Position numbers and translations under genes: made by a program. From contig JACKQL020000046.1 in NCBI GenBank assembly GCA_018296165.2, positions 248,001-312,000 on the forward strand: 64,000 nucleotides of DNA, written 5' to 3'. This document shows, piece by piece, positions 35,039 to 46,497 of the stretch (positions within the stretch are counted from its first letter, which is position 1; every line of letters starts with the position of its first letter). Origin of the DNA: Termitomyces sp. T153. Its lineage: Eukaryota > Basidiomycota > Agaricomycetes > Agaricales > Lyophyllaceae. A model generated the notes under the pieces. The model did no database searches. It had not been told where the DNA came from and saw nothing but the letters and a program-made list of their open reading frames with translations.

Positions 35039-37552
35039 ATGTCTGTGTTTAACCCCACATACAACCCCGTCGGTTACCCAACCAATGCCTATGGCTGGCC
35101 CATACTGGAAAATTCCTATGCCCCATTCTACCTGGGTCCCTTCGTGGACCAATACGTGCCCTGTCATTGGACCCCTGACCCCAACCAGGCATTCTACGCC
35201 CCCTCCATCAGCCAGGGAATACCCCCGGGCTGGCGCCGCCCTCCCGCATTCCACACCGATGGCAACAACCCCCGTATCAACCCCGGAGGATACTCCGCAG
35301 CACCCCCCAACTCCGCCTACCTCCCCCCCGCCCATTACTATGCGTACCCAATCCCCGCTGCAGCCCCAGTCCCTCCAGAGGCCATGGATAACTATTCCCC
35401 CTCCCGCCCACCATTCACCGCTCAAACCCCTCCTTCTCCTAGGCAGCAAAGGATCAAAGCCTATGCCCAGCAACGCGGCGAAGTCCTCCGCTTCCTCCGC
35501 CTGTCTCCTGCAGAATTCGCAAGGCGTACCCGCACCCTCCTCACCAACCTAGGCTACTCCGATGCCTCCGCAACCCCGGAGGTCTGGGCGGATTGACTCC
35601 TCGACTTCCACGAATGCTACCTACAAGGGAACCTCCCAGAGAATACGCAAGGCACCCTGAGCCTCGACGACAACTTATGGAACGAGCTCCGCGCCTTGGT
35701 CAAAGAAATCCACACTAGCCTGAACCCCCACCCCTTCAAAGACCCTCTGGATCCTGCCCGCTCCTTCCACGTGCAACGCGAGGAACCTGTCAGGACACAA
35801 AACAAAGCCCCATCTTCCGTTCCCCATCAGCAGGAAGAACTCAACGTGGCCTCCAGCATCTTGAGGAACCTCAACCCCGTGGGGGGGTTGTTCGACCAAC
35901 CCGCCGCCCACACCCTGGCCCTCTCCGCCTGGCCCCGGGCCAGCTCGGTGCCCAGCGCCTTCCGAACCTGGGACCAACCTGCCGTCCCCGAACTCCGCTC
36001 CCAACAACCGCCCTTATGTGTCGACGACAACAACAGGACCCTCTCCTATATTGACAAGCCGGGCAACCCCGCCGACGAACACCCCCCGCGCAATGGGCCC
36101 CAACGAGACTGACCCCCCCACTTCGATCTCTGCGCCCCTCGTAGCAATGCCCCTCCGCCCTGTCCCAACGCCCCAGTTCCCCCGCGACAGCCCATGGGCC
36201 CCGGGGCACCCCGACCCCCTCTTTCCGTCAACCCCTCTCATCCCCCACCTGCCCCGATGCCTAATCCCCCCACCGACGTCAACTATTTCGGACCCCCAAA
36301 CCCTGGAGGACCCCCTCTCCCTCGATGGGCCCCAGGACCTGCCCCGGGTAGTGTAGGTCAAAACCCTGGTGGGGGACCACCCAATGGCAGACCCCCAGGA
36401 GGATGGGGCCCGGCGATGGACAGCTTTCCCCCCCAGCGCGGAAACAGAAATAACTACTACTACTACTACTACAATGCTGGACCCCCACCTCAAACTCAAA
36501 ATTTGCAGGATGATACCCACGACGCACTGGCCTGGGAAGGAAAGCTCGACATCCAGAAGCCCGAACTCTTCACCGGCCACAACTCTCGGAAGTGGCAAAT
36601 CTTCCTGACCCAGTGTTTAACTATGTTTCAAGCTAAGCCCATCACTTTTCAGCTTGAGAGCTCACGAGTGGCCTTCGCCACATCATACTTACAGGGCATC
36701 GCCTTTGACCACTACACCGCACTACTCCGGTTCGACCCAAACAATCCCGTACTCTCCCATTGGCTTGCTTTCACTCAAGAGTTCTCGAGTAAGTTTGGCG
36801 TCTTTGACACTGTAGCGGAGGCGGAGGAAAATCTCTTCAACCTCCGAATGCGCAACAACGAACGCTTCACGACCTTCATCGTACGATTCAAACGAGAGGC
36901 CTACAAGACCGGCTGGAATTACAACGCCCTCCAGTTCGCCCTCCGTCGTGCCCTGCCCCAACGGATCAAGGACGTCCTTCACCTCACGCCCAAACAAACC
37001 ACCTACAATGGGTACAAGGCGCTCGTTACCCAGGTCAACCAACATTATTGGGAAGACCGCAGCGAAAACACGGCGCCCCAGACCTCATGGAACACCTCCG
37101 GTAACACCAACTGGCAGGCCGGAGCAACCAATGGCATCCAATCCTCAATCCCTGCTAACCCTGCTAACCCTGCACCCCGCTTCCCCCCGGGCCGAGGAGT
37201 CCCCAACACTAACCGACCCCCGGGGCAGCGACCACCTGCCCAGCTCAACACCGCCGACCTCCATGACACCCCAGTACCCCTGGATACCAACCCCGACAAT
37301 CGCGACGACATCCCGGACCCCGCCGACGATCAGGAAGCCCTATGCGCAAACAGGATCCAGGACAGCCAGTGGATTGACGTGCCAGAGAAAACGCAGGAGA
37401 AACGACGGAAGGAGGGCGCATGCATCCTATGTGGTGAGCAGGGACATTTTATTTGCAGTTGCCCTAAACGACAGGTGATGGGACGCACCGTGTGGACAAT
37501 CGACGGAGAAGACTGTAACTACCAGTTCATGGAAAACAAGTCAGCGGTTTAG
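35039..37552 (+). pseudogene. gag of the inner gypsy, two premature stops
   Basis: One frame from ATG 35039, 33 nt after the LTR, to TAG 37550-37552 (about 837 codons), interrupted by TGA at 35594-35596 and 36110-36112. The N-terminal half is Pro/Tyr-rich and probably disordered. A polytyrosine run lies near 36455. A capsid-like helical part follows (IQKPELFTGHNSRKWQIFL, ...FTTFIVRFKREAYKTGW). The end has one zinc knuckle CILCGEQGHFICSC (CX2CX4HX4C) for RNA binding. Both TGA codons read as Arg CGA after a single transition. The gag end overlaps the pol frame by 34 nt (pol is open in the -1 frame from 37519), consistent with frameshift expression of pol. Confidence 0.85.
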
Positions 37553-40500
37553 GTCTGGAAGACGCACTAGACCGCAGACCACATCCCAATGTCTTCTCCA
37601 CCCCAGCCACACTCCTCCGCACAATGATGCTCGCCCCGGACAACCCCCCAGCACACCTCCCCTCCCACTCCTCCACAAATCTCCTCCTCCGCACCACTCT
37701 CCCCTTCACCGACAAACCCGTCCCCACACTAGTCAACAGCGGCGCCACCAATAACTTTGTTGACAAATCTCTGGCAGCGCTTGCCCCACAACCCCTCCGC
37801 TGCCTTCCTGCCCCGATCCCCCTCAAACTCTTTGACGGAGACTCTACCCCAGTGGGAGACATCACTCATTGCCTAGAAATGACCCTGACCTTCGTCGACA
37901 GACAACAGCAAGAACTCCGACTACTCGTCACAAAATTACACCCCTCCGCCCCCGTCGTCTTAGGGTTCTCATGGCTCCACTCCACCAATCCCCGCGTCGA
38001 TTGGCCCAGTCTCACCCTACGCCTCGACCGGGACAACTCCACCGACTCCGGACTGGTATCCTTCCATTTCTCACCCCCCTCCAAGAGCTCCGAGACCATG
38101 ATCAACCAACCCTGGACCCCGCCGCAACTTCGCTCTAGGTCTGCACGATTGTTTGTCATCTATGTCCAACTTGGCGGCTCGCTCAAGGTACTTCCCACCC
38201 TCGTAGACAGCGGCGCCTCCAGTGTCTTTGTCAGCAACCAACTCGACCTCCGACGCAACAACCTCGACAAACCCCTCGAGCTCCAACTCTTCGATGGGAG
38301 CCCCGCCACAACAAGAATCATGCAATACCACGACAACACCCTCACCCTCGATAACGACCTGCAGTTCCAGGCCCAACTCCTCGTTACCCAACTACTCCCG
38401 TCGACCCCGATTGTGCTCAGACTCCCATGGCTGCGAGACATCAACCCCGACATCAACTGGAAGAACCTCACCATGCAATTCCCTGGCCCCGAAGCAAGCT
38501 TAGCGGCTGCCATCCACCTCCGCTTCCAGTCTATCCCGGACCCCGACGCCACCCCGGACCCAACTGCTACACCTACAGGACCCAACCCCGTCGACTCCGG
38601 AAACCTCGACATTAAAATCATCGGCGCCGTCCCCTTCGTGCGCCTCCTATGAGAAGGCACCCCTGCCTTTTAGTTGCAAGTCACGCCGGCCCTACCAGAG
38701 GAATACCTCCGCGCAGGGACTACCACGCCAGAAAAGAAGATGGAGGAACAGATCCTATCTGAAGTAGTTCCCCCAGAGTATCATAAGTTTGCTGATGTGT
38801 TCTCCGAAGGAAGTGCCAAGGAACTCCCTCCGCACCGCTCCTATGACGACCAGATCAACCTCAAAGAAGGCACCTCACCCCCGTTTGGCAAGATCTACAA
38901 CATGTCCGAAATTGAGCTCCGGGCCCTGAAGGAATACCTCGACAACATGCTCGGCAAAGGTTTCATACGTCCCTCGATCTCCGCGGCTGGCGCTCCAGTT
39001 CTGTTTGCCAAAAAAAAAGACGGATCCCTCCGACTCTGTGTGGATTATCGGGGACTCAACAAAGTCACCAAGAAGAACCGGTACCCCCTCCCCTTAATCA
39101 GAGACCTTGTTGATCGCCTTTGCAGCGCCAAGATTTACACAAAAATTGACCTTTGTTCTGGCTACAACGACATCCGGATCGCCCCAGGGCATGAATGGAA
39201 GACCGCCTTTTGCACCCGCTACGGCCTCTTTGAGTATCTTGTAATGCCCTTCGGAATGACTAACTCCCCTGCCACCTTCCAGTACTTCATGAACAACATC
39301 TTCCACGACATGAACGACGTCTTTGTCATTGTATATTTGGACAATATCCTGATCTACTCGAATTTGCCAGCGGAGCATTCGGAGCACGTCCGCCGTGTCC
39401 TGGAACGACTCCAAGAGTATCACCTTCATGCTAAACCCGAAAAGTGCTCATTCCACACAGCAGAAGTCAAATATCTCGGGGTCATCGTCACCCCTGACGG
39501 TGTGCGCATGGACCCCGCCAAGGTCGACGCGATACTCAACTGGCCCTCCCTGCGGGACGTCAAGGAGGTACAGTTGTTCTTGGGGTTTGCTAACTTCTAT
39601 CGCCGCTTCATTGACAACTACTCCAGAATCACCAAACCCCTCAACCGGCTCACAAGGAAGGACACCCCTTGGGATTGGGACAGCAAGTACCAGAGCGTAT
39701 TCCTCCTCCTGAAGAAGGCCTTCACCTCAGCTCCGGTCCTCCGCCATTTCGACCCCTCCCTACCGATTGTGCTCGAATGTGACGCCTCTGACTACGCTAT
39801 CGCTGGGATACTCTCCCAGTCGAACTTGGGGGGCAAGGATCTCCGCCCTGTTGCCTTCTACACCTGATCAATGATCCCAGCAGAACTCAACTATGACATT
39901 TACGACAAGGAACTCCTTGCGATCGTCGAAGCCTTTTGTCATTGGCGGGCCTACCTCAAAGGGTCCCTGCACCGCATCCAAGTCTACTCCGATCACAACA
40001 ACCTGCAATATTTCACGACCACGAAACAGCTCAGCCGCTGCCAGGCTTGATGGTCCGAAACCCTTTCAGAGTACGATTTTACCATTCACTACCGCCCCGG
40101 GCGACTCGGCGCAAAGCCCGACGCCCTCACTTGGAGACCCGACGTGTATCTGAAGAAATCGTTCAAAACCGAACGAAATGCATTCAACCATCGAGTGGTA
40201 ATCCCACCCGAACATCTACATGCCATGCTGATTTTAAACAAAGAAGGAATCCTCCAGCAAATCAGGAATTCACCCCCAGACCCCTTCTTCAACCAGCATG
40301 ACCCCCGCAACAACCCCGACGAGTCAAGCGTAGACAACCCCTTTTTGCTATCCCCGGACCACCGCCTGCTGCTCCAGAGTGGACGAATCTACGCCCCAGA
40401 CCACAAGTCCATTCGCCTCGACATACTCCGGCAGCACCATGATCACAAACTCCGGGGGCACCCAGGAATTCGTAAGACCCTTCAACTCATCTCCCGGACT

Positions 40501-41703
40501 TATTTTTGGCCAGGAATGAAGAAGGACATCATGCGATATGTAAGGGCCTGCGAACCCTGCCTACAGGCCAAAGTACCCTGCCATCGCCCCCACGGATTAC
40601 TGAAACCCCTCCCTGTCGGTCGCCACCCCTGGTCTTCAATATCGATGGATCATATCGTCGAACTCCCCGACTCCAAAGGTTTCGACGCAATCCTTGTTGT
40701 CGTCTGCCACCTTACCAAGCAAGCCCTCTTTATTCCCTGCCACACCACTGACACCGCCCCAGATTTCGCCAAACTATTTCTAGAACACGTATTCTCCAAA
40801 CACGGACTTCCTGACGACATCGTCTCCGACCATGGACCCCTATTTGTATCTCATTTCTGGCAATCGCTGTGCAAGGCGCTCGAGATCAAGACCAGCCTCT
40901 CTACCACCTACCACCCGGAAACTGACGGGCAAACTGAGCGCGTAAACCAGACGTTAGAACAGTATCTTTGCCTCTACGTTAACTATTTACAGAACGACTG
41001 GCACGCGGAGCTTCCCCTCGCTGAATTCAACTACAACAACATGCCTCACTCCGCCACCGGAGTTTCCCTCTTTTACGCCAACAAGGGCTACAATCCTCGA
41101 CTCACGCTGTCCCTCAAGGACATCCCCTCCCACATTGCCCACAAAGTCGCCGAGGACCTCCGATCCCTCCACTAATTCCTCCGGGACGAGATCGACACCG
41201 CCAACCAAGCCTACTCCAAGCACGCCGATGCCCGTTGCAAGCCGACCCCCGACTGGCCTCCCGGCACCCTGGTCTGGCTCGACCGACAAAATCTTAAGAC
41301 CTGGAGGCCTTCCATCAAACTCGACCACAAACACCTCGGCCCATTCAAGATCCTCCGGAAGGTCTCCACCCACGCTTACAAGCTTGACCTGCCTCCGGGC
41401 CTGAAGGGCCTCCACCCTGTGTTCCACGTTTGACTCCTTGAAAGGCACGCTCCAGACCCCTTCCCTGGCCAACGCCCCAGCTGACCGCCCCCCATCAAAG
41501 TCGAGGATGAGTATCACTACGAAGTCGACGAGATCCTCGACTCCCAGGTAGTTTGCGGCCGACTCCAGTACTTGGTCCGCTGGAAGGGCTACGGACCTGA
41601 GGATGATACGTGGGAACCCCAAAAGAACCTCGACAGAGCCCCCAACGAACTCCGGAACTTCCACTGACGGAATCCCGCCAAGCCCCGGAACCCCCAGGAC
41701 TGA
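37519..41703 (+). pseudogene. pol of the inner gypsy: PR-PR-RT-RH-IN-chromodomain
   Basis: A single frame with stops at 38650, 38671, 39865, 40048, 41173, 41431, 41482 and perhaps 41665. Order: retropepsin-like domain 1 (PTLVNSGATNNFVD, catalytic Asp changed to Asn); retropepsin-like domain 2 (PTLVDSGASSVFVS); RT ([20 protein letters not shown], then [12 protein letters not shown]); RNase H ([32 protein letters not shown]); integrase with HHCC finger (GHPGIRKTL, CEPCLQAK), then DDE in SMDHI, VSDHGP and DGQTERVNQ; chromodomain YEVDEILDS...[17 protein letters not shown]. Products would be the enzymes of reverse transcription and of chromatin-guided integration. Apart from the stops the sequence is continuous, so the insertion is fairly young. 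Confidence 0.9.
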
Positions 41704-41933
41704 CCCAACACAGATGGCAATAGTGGGCGTAACTCCCGCCTCTGGGTTCACCAGGGATTCAACTCCCACCAATACTCTCCTACGTGTTTCCACTTACTCC
41801 TCTCCTCGCTCTATCTGAAACTTCCCACACTCAGCAGAAGGACCAAAGACTGTATAGAAACAAGCAGTGTACAGGTATATACTCAAACAAGAAAGGGGCA
41901 GGGAACAAGTCAACGACGGGGTCCAAATTCCCC

Positions 41934-43629
41934 TCACTCTCCCTCCTCCTCCGACCCTAACCCCGCTACCCTTCCCACCATGAACACCTCCAACTGTGCC
42001 ACTACCGCCGCCAGAACCTCAGGTTGCCCGGGGAGCGGTTCCCCCACGTCCGTTGCTATCTCCCACCACGCCCCGGGGTCTGCTGTCGCCCTCCGCCGAT
42101 GCCCTGCCAACAGACGCCCCATCTGCATAACCCCTTGACCCAACTCCGGCAGAAGGTCCCTGGGCATCCTTGCCAACCCATCATGGATGGACCCCAGCGC
42201 TGCCGACGCTCCGTCAAGAAGGATGCAATGCTCCCGGGCCCAGTCTGTGGAACCTGAATCAGCACTTAGGAGAAGAAAGCAGGGAAACCACTCACGAAGC
42301 ACTCCTTGCCGGCCCAAGGCCGCCTTGTTGGCAAGCCATTCCTCCTGCCGCCGCGCCCTCTCCGCCGCTGCCCAGACTTCCCCAGCGCTGGAACCCTGCT
42401 GGGTCTCCCGCACCTCTGAGCCTCCTGCCTGCTGCGTCGCCACCTCCACCGCCTCCGCCCGCACCTGCAAATGCACCATCCGCACCTCCAACTCCTGCAG
42501 ACGAGATAATCGCTCCACGGCAGTCCTGACAGCGATGTCCTTGTCTTTCCGCGCCAGGTCCTGTTCCCTCCGAACCCCGTCCAACTCCCGTTGAGCCCCA
42601 TCCCTCTCCTCCTGTACCCCCTGAATCTCCTCCTCACATGTGACCAACAACCGTTCCAAGCCCTCTACCCGACGCCGCAGATAGGCCTCCGCAACCGACC
42701 ACGACCTATCCGCGGACTGCTCAACGGGGGCTCCAGATGTAGGGGAGTACACCACGGAACCAGGGGGGCCCCCCATTACCTGCTTGCCCCGCGCCCGCTT
42801 ACTGGGACCCGCCTCGGGTGAAGGGGACGCTCTCCGTTTCCCTTTCTCCTGCATGGAAGGGGCCCCCTCCCTCCGTCCACCCTGTGGGGGGCCCACCTTC
42901 ATGACAGGCGCGCCAACCCGTTCCCCTTCCCCAGCCCTGGAGCCCCTCCCCAACACCCTGCCCTTCCACCCTTCCTCCAGCTGTGCTGCGACCCAACCTT
43001 GATCCCACCCTTGCTCTGCCGCGACGCAAACAGCCCGCCAACTCAGGGTGACAGAGCACTTCTCATGCTGCAAACAGCACGAAAGGCACACCAACATGTC
43101 CTGCCATACCCCCGATGCAGGTTCCTCAAACTCACACTGCTCCCCTCGTTGGGTACAAGACGCACACTGCAGGGGCATGTTGGTCCGGGAAACATGAAGC
43201 TGAGTGGCCACTCACCGGGGCCGCCACCTGACACCACTCGAGGGTGGGGGGACCCCTCGCCCGACCCACCGCCTCGGCAAACTGCTCTGGCGTCACCTCC
43301 GCCTGTACCACCCTCAAACCCTCTGGGACAAGCCGGACCACCCCCAGGCAAATGCCAGACTTGGAACGCGTAGAAGTGACCACGCCTGCCGGGGGCTGCA
43401 TCGCATCCGCACCAGACAGTGGCCCTGAGGGACCAGCCACGGCCGCGGACAACTCTGCGAAGGGACAATCAGTGTTCTGGGGTACATGGAACAGACCGCA
43501 CTCACGACTACAGTACATCACCTCGACCCAACAGCAATCTCGGCGACCCTCTGAATCTTCGGAGGATGACAGCTGGGAAGGCGGGGACGGCAACCTAGAT
43601 GCTGTGGGAGAATAAGCTGAAGAAGACAT
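41934..43629 (-). CDS. Antisense spliced gene in the gypsy element: Zn2Cys6-like, coiled-coil protein
   Basis: Exon model 43629-43216, 43166-42296, 42244-41934. Introns are 49 and 51 nt (GTGAGT...CAG both times), phases fit, total 531 aa. It lies between pol and the 3' LTR on the opposite strand. The N-terminus is Ser/Pro-rich (MSSSAYSPTASRLPSPPS) with a small Cys group. The join of exons 1 and 2 yields CASCTQRGEQC, 15 residues, then CLSCCLQHEKC. Both halves are CX2CX6C, the spacing of fungal Zn2Cys6 clusters. Then come a basic patch (KGKRRASPSPEAGPSKRARGK) that could be a nuclear signal, and about 100 residues of Glu/Arg-rich coiled coil (EAYLRRRVEGLERLL onward). The C-terminus has no known family. 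The outer element keeps a homologue with both introns in the same places. Function unknown; a DNA-binding regulator is a guess. Its promoter would lie at 43630-43842. Confidence 0.8.
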
Positions 43630-43828
43630 TGCAACAAGCTGGCGGACTCCCAGGTGTGTCCACCCCGTTTAATAACTTAAGAAGGGGCCCCTGACAAACG
43701 GCGGCCGCACCTCGACTTCCTTCCCCATGCCACCGCCGCTCACTGCGGTTTGATCAATATTGATCAACTTCGATTCCCATGCCCTACTGATCCCCGACTC
43801 ACTCCCCACATCTCGAGGGTCTCAACGC

Positions 43829-43842
43829 TGAAGGGGGGGTGA
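43829..43842 (+). other. Polypurine tract of the inner gypsy
   Basis: TGAAGGGGGGGTGA immediately before the 3' LTR; the outer element has the same tract before 50056. It would prime plus-strand DNA synthesis. Confidence 0.8.
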
Positions 43843-44835
43843 TGTCATGACCCGCTCCCTAGCTCCCTAGACACTGCTCCCAACCCCTCCCAATTTCCTG
43901 TCTAACTCCCCTGAACCCTGCCCACACTTTCGCGCCCATACTGGACAACTCTGACGCTTCTCTAGCAAACCCCGACAGCAACTCCCTCTCCATAGCCATC
44001 AACACCCCCCTGAAACCTTCCCCCACCGTTCCTGGCCACGTCATACGTCCCTGACCCCCTACCCTAGTTCACCCAACCTGTCCCGAAGTGTCACGACATC
44101 CCCAGAGCGGCTGCGCCCCCAACTGATCCCATCAGAATACCGCCGCAGCCCGACCTTGGATTGTACCCAACACCCGTCAACTCCGCACAGCTCCGTCGAC
44201 CCCCGCCATCATATCCGCTGCCCTCGGGAGGCACCCAGTAGTCAGTATATAAGTCATAGAATAACCCCTCGAACTTTAGTCTTGATATTACATTTACCGG
44301 TTTCCTATGTTTCGTCTCTTGTCTTGTCTCTATTTCTGTTTTTAGGCTTTGAATCTATCTTTTCTCAGTCTCGTCTCCATCTTGTCTTGACTGTACATAT
44401 TTCCTTTGTTCCTCTGAAGTTCCCTTGCTCCCTACGTCAGTACGAACTCTGCGCACGCGCCACAACCTGAACATTCTTAATGACAACTCTGGACCTCGCT
44501 ACCCGCTCGGCCCCGGAACCCACCAAGCCCCAGTAATCCCCTGTCCAGCTCCGACCCCGCCCCCATCAACCGAGAAGCCTCCGCCTACCCCGCAATCTAT
44601 TTGTGCGCCCACTAACTAGCCCTGACACCTGCCCTGGGTCAACGACCAGTACCTCCAGTCTTAGACCCCTCCGAATCACTCAGGACTTGCTCGGGCCGCT
44701 CTCCCTAGGGACCCCTCGCAAGCTTTCCCCACCTCTGCTCCAACTCCGGATGCCTGGTTATAAGTGCAGGACATTGCGTCCGCCTAGTAAGGACTCGCCA
44801 GTGTACTGAGCCCCCATCGTCAGCGGAACCTGACA
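43843..44835 (+). repeat. 3' LTR of the inner gypsy
   Basis: 993 bp, TGTCATGACC...CCTGACA, followed by the TTACC duplication. It differs from the 5' LTR by scattered transitions and a small indel (TTTCGCGCCCA near 43928), so some time has passed since insertion. Confidence 0.95.
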
Positions 44836-44840
44836 TTACC

Positions 44841-45328
44841 CTTGGTCAGGAAAGCAATGTCACGTAGATGACCCGGAACCTTCAAACTTTGACTCTGGAC
44901 CCAAAGGAACTGGTTGGGACTGATCACCCCACACCCCGCCCCCTCGTCGTCAACACTCTGGAGCACACCAAGGCACCACCCAAGCATGCCCACCCACAGA
45001 TGCAATACTCCGGAGCACAACTTTGACCCGGACCAACACCCCAGAGCACAGCAAAGCCTAATCCCAAGTGCCCTTTGCCAAATACAATACTCTGGAGCTT
45101 GCCCCGCACAACCCCACCAAACAAAAACCTCTGGGCATCCTCAACCAAGGAATTGCAACCCTAAGGGAGTACCTCCGCCTCCATGCTGACCAATCCCACA
45201 GCATAGATGGCATGGAAAACAGCCCCCTGCAAACTTACTACAGGGACCACCCTACCCCAGGGGCTCTGCCACTAAGCCGCTAGGGACTCCCTCCTCTGAC
45301 CAACTATGCCCCAAGGACAAACCTCACC
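44841..45328 (+). other. Outer element internal DNA, continued
   Basis: Right-hand continuation of the outer element after the inner insertion. It is Pro/Thr-coding and degenerate, with no domain recognised. It ends at the TCACC duplication of the solo LTR. Confidence 0.6.
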
Positions 45329-46492
45329 TGTCAGGGTCCGCTGACCTCGGGGGCGCAGCTGCACTGGGCGAGTCCTTACTAGGCGGGCGTGATTCCCCTG
45401 CATTGGTGACCGGACACTCAAGGATACTCTGGGTCCTGGTGGTTTGCGCGGGTAATTGGGGAGATGTGATCCAGACAGATCCGGGAAGGTCCGGAGAAGT
45501 CGGATTGTGGGGAAATGAGACGGTCTTGGCGGGGTTCAGGCAGAAGGCCGTACGGGAGATTTGCGGAAGCAAGGGAGTAGGTGGCTGTGTGATCAATGGG
45601 GGCGGAGCCGGGGTTTGATGGGAGATCATTTGGAGTTGATGGAGTCCGGGACCGAGCGAAGAGTGAGGTTCGGACCTGGTAAGGGGTGTCGGGGTTCGTA
45701 ATTATAATCGCGGAGTTCGTGAGGTCGTTAGGGTTGATGAAGAATTGGGCACAAGGGTCAGACGACGTCACCGAGACGGCGTTGGACGAGACATTATGGA
45801 ACAAGAGTAGATTCGAGTGGAGTTACGAAACGATAACGAGAACGATAACGAAAAGGGGACGAGACAAGACCGGGAGACTGAGATAAGACCGGGAGACTGA
45901 GATAAGATCGGGAGACTGAGATAAGACCGGGAAACTGAGAGTAAGGAGAAAAAGACACGAAAACGAACACGAAACACAAAAGGAAACAATCAGACCATAG
46001 GTAACGTTAAGCAATATCAAGACTGGAGTACGAAGAGCTACTCGATGACTTATATACTGACTACCGGAGGACTTCGGGGTACGTCGGCTGTGGCGGCGGG
46101 GCTTGGCGGGGCTTGACGGAGTGGGCGGGTGTCGGTTGTGATCGAAGATCGTGCCGCGCTGATACGTTGATGGGATCGCGGGTTGTTCCGAGGTTGTCGT
46201 GATATTCCGGAATAGGTCGGAGGAAGCAGGGTGTCGAGTTAATGATGGGTGGGCGAAGATCAGGAATAGCGGGGGTGGTTCTCGGGGTTTGGGAAGCCCA
46301 GGGTAAGTGTCAGTGGCTGCGGGGCAGGCACCGAAGTTGGCCAGGGGGCCGTCGGAGTTAGCCGGGGAGGTGTCGGAGTTAGCCGAAGTAGGCGTGGGCA
46401 TGGGCGGAAGTTCGGCGGAGCGTTGGGGGTCCTTTTGGGGGTTCGGGGGTTTGATGGACGATGTGCGGGGTTTTGGGGAACGGGTCGTGACA
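45329..46492 (-). repeat. Solo LTR of a third related family, reversed
   Basis: 1164 bp. Read on the minus strand it starts TGTCACGACCC at 46492 and ends GGACCCTGACA at 45329. TCACC flanks it on both sides (45324-45328 and 46493-46497). On the minus strand TATATAAG (46056-46049) precedes AGTCTTGATATTGC (46024-46011) by the same 32 nt as in the other two families. No internal region is attached, so it arose by LTR-LTR recombination. It resembles neither neighbouring LTR closely outside the ends and promoter. Confidence 0.9.
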
Positions 46493-46497
46493 TCACC

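Larger units (their letters stand above)
34028..44835 (+). mobile_element. Inner Ty3/gypsy chromovirus, nearly complete, nested
   Basis: LTRs 34028-35006 (979 bp) and 43843-44835 (993 bp) begin TGTCA(C/T)GACC and end CCTGACA. The TTACC duplication is at 34023-34027 and 44836-44840. Order: LTR, self-priming site, gag, pol (two protease domains, RT, RNase H, integrase, chromodomain), an antisense spliced gene, a purine tract (GAAGGGGGGGTGA), LTR. The LTR ends and the antisense gene show kinship to the outer element. Confidence 0.95.

Noticed and set aside
36455..36475. Polytyrosine (TAC) run as a microsatellite of interest
   Set aside because: Short trinucleotide run inside gag, in frame and unremarkable.
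38160..38660. 166-codon minus-strand frame opposite the second protease domain
   Set aside because: Composition follows the complementary strand of pol; no conserved features.
40987..41793. 268-codon minus-strand frame opposite the integrase
   Set aside because: It mirrors a conserved coding frame and has no motif, intron or counterpart in the outer element, unlike the antisense gene at 41934-43629.
45418..46401. Frames of 128 and 192 codons on the minus strand
   Set aside because: They lie wholly inside the reversed solo LTR and are shadows of its TC-rich promoter region.
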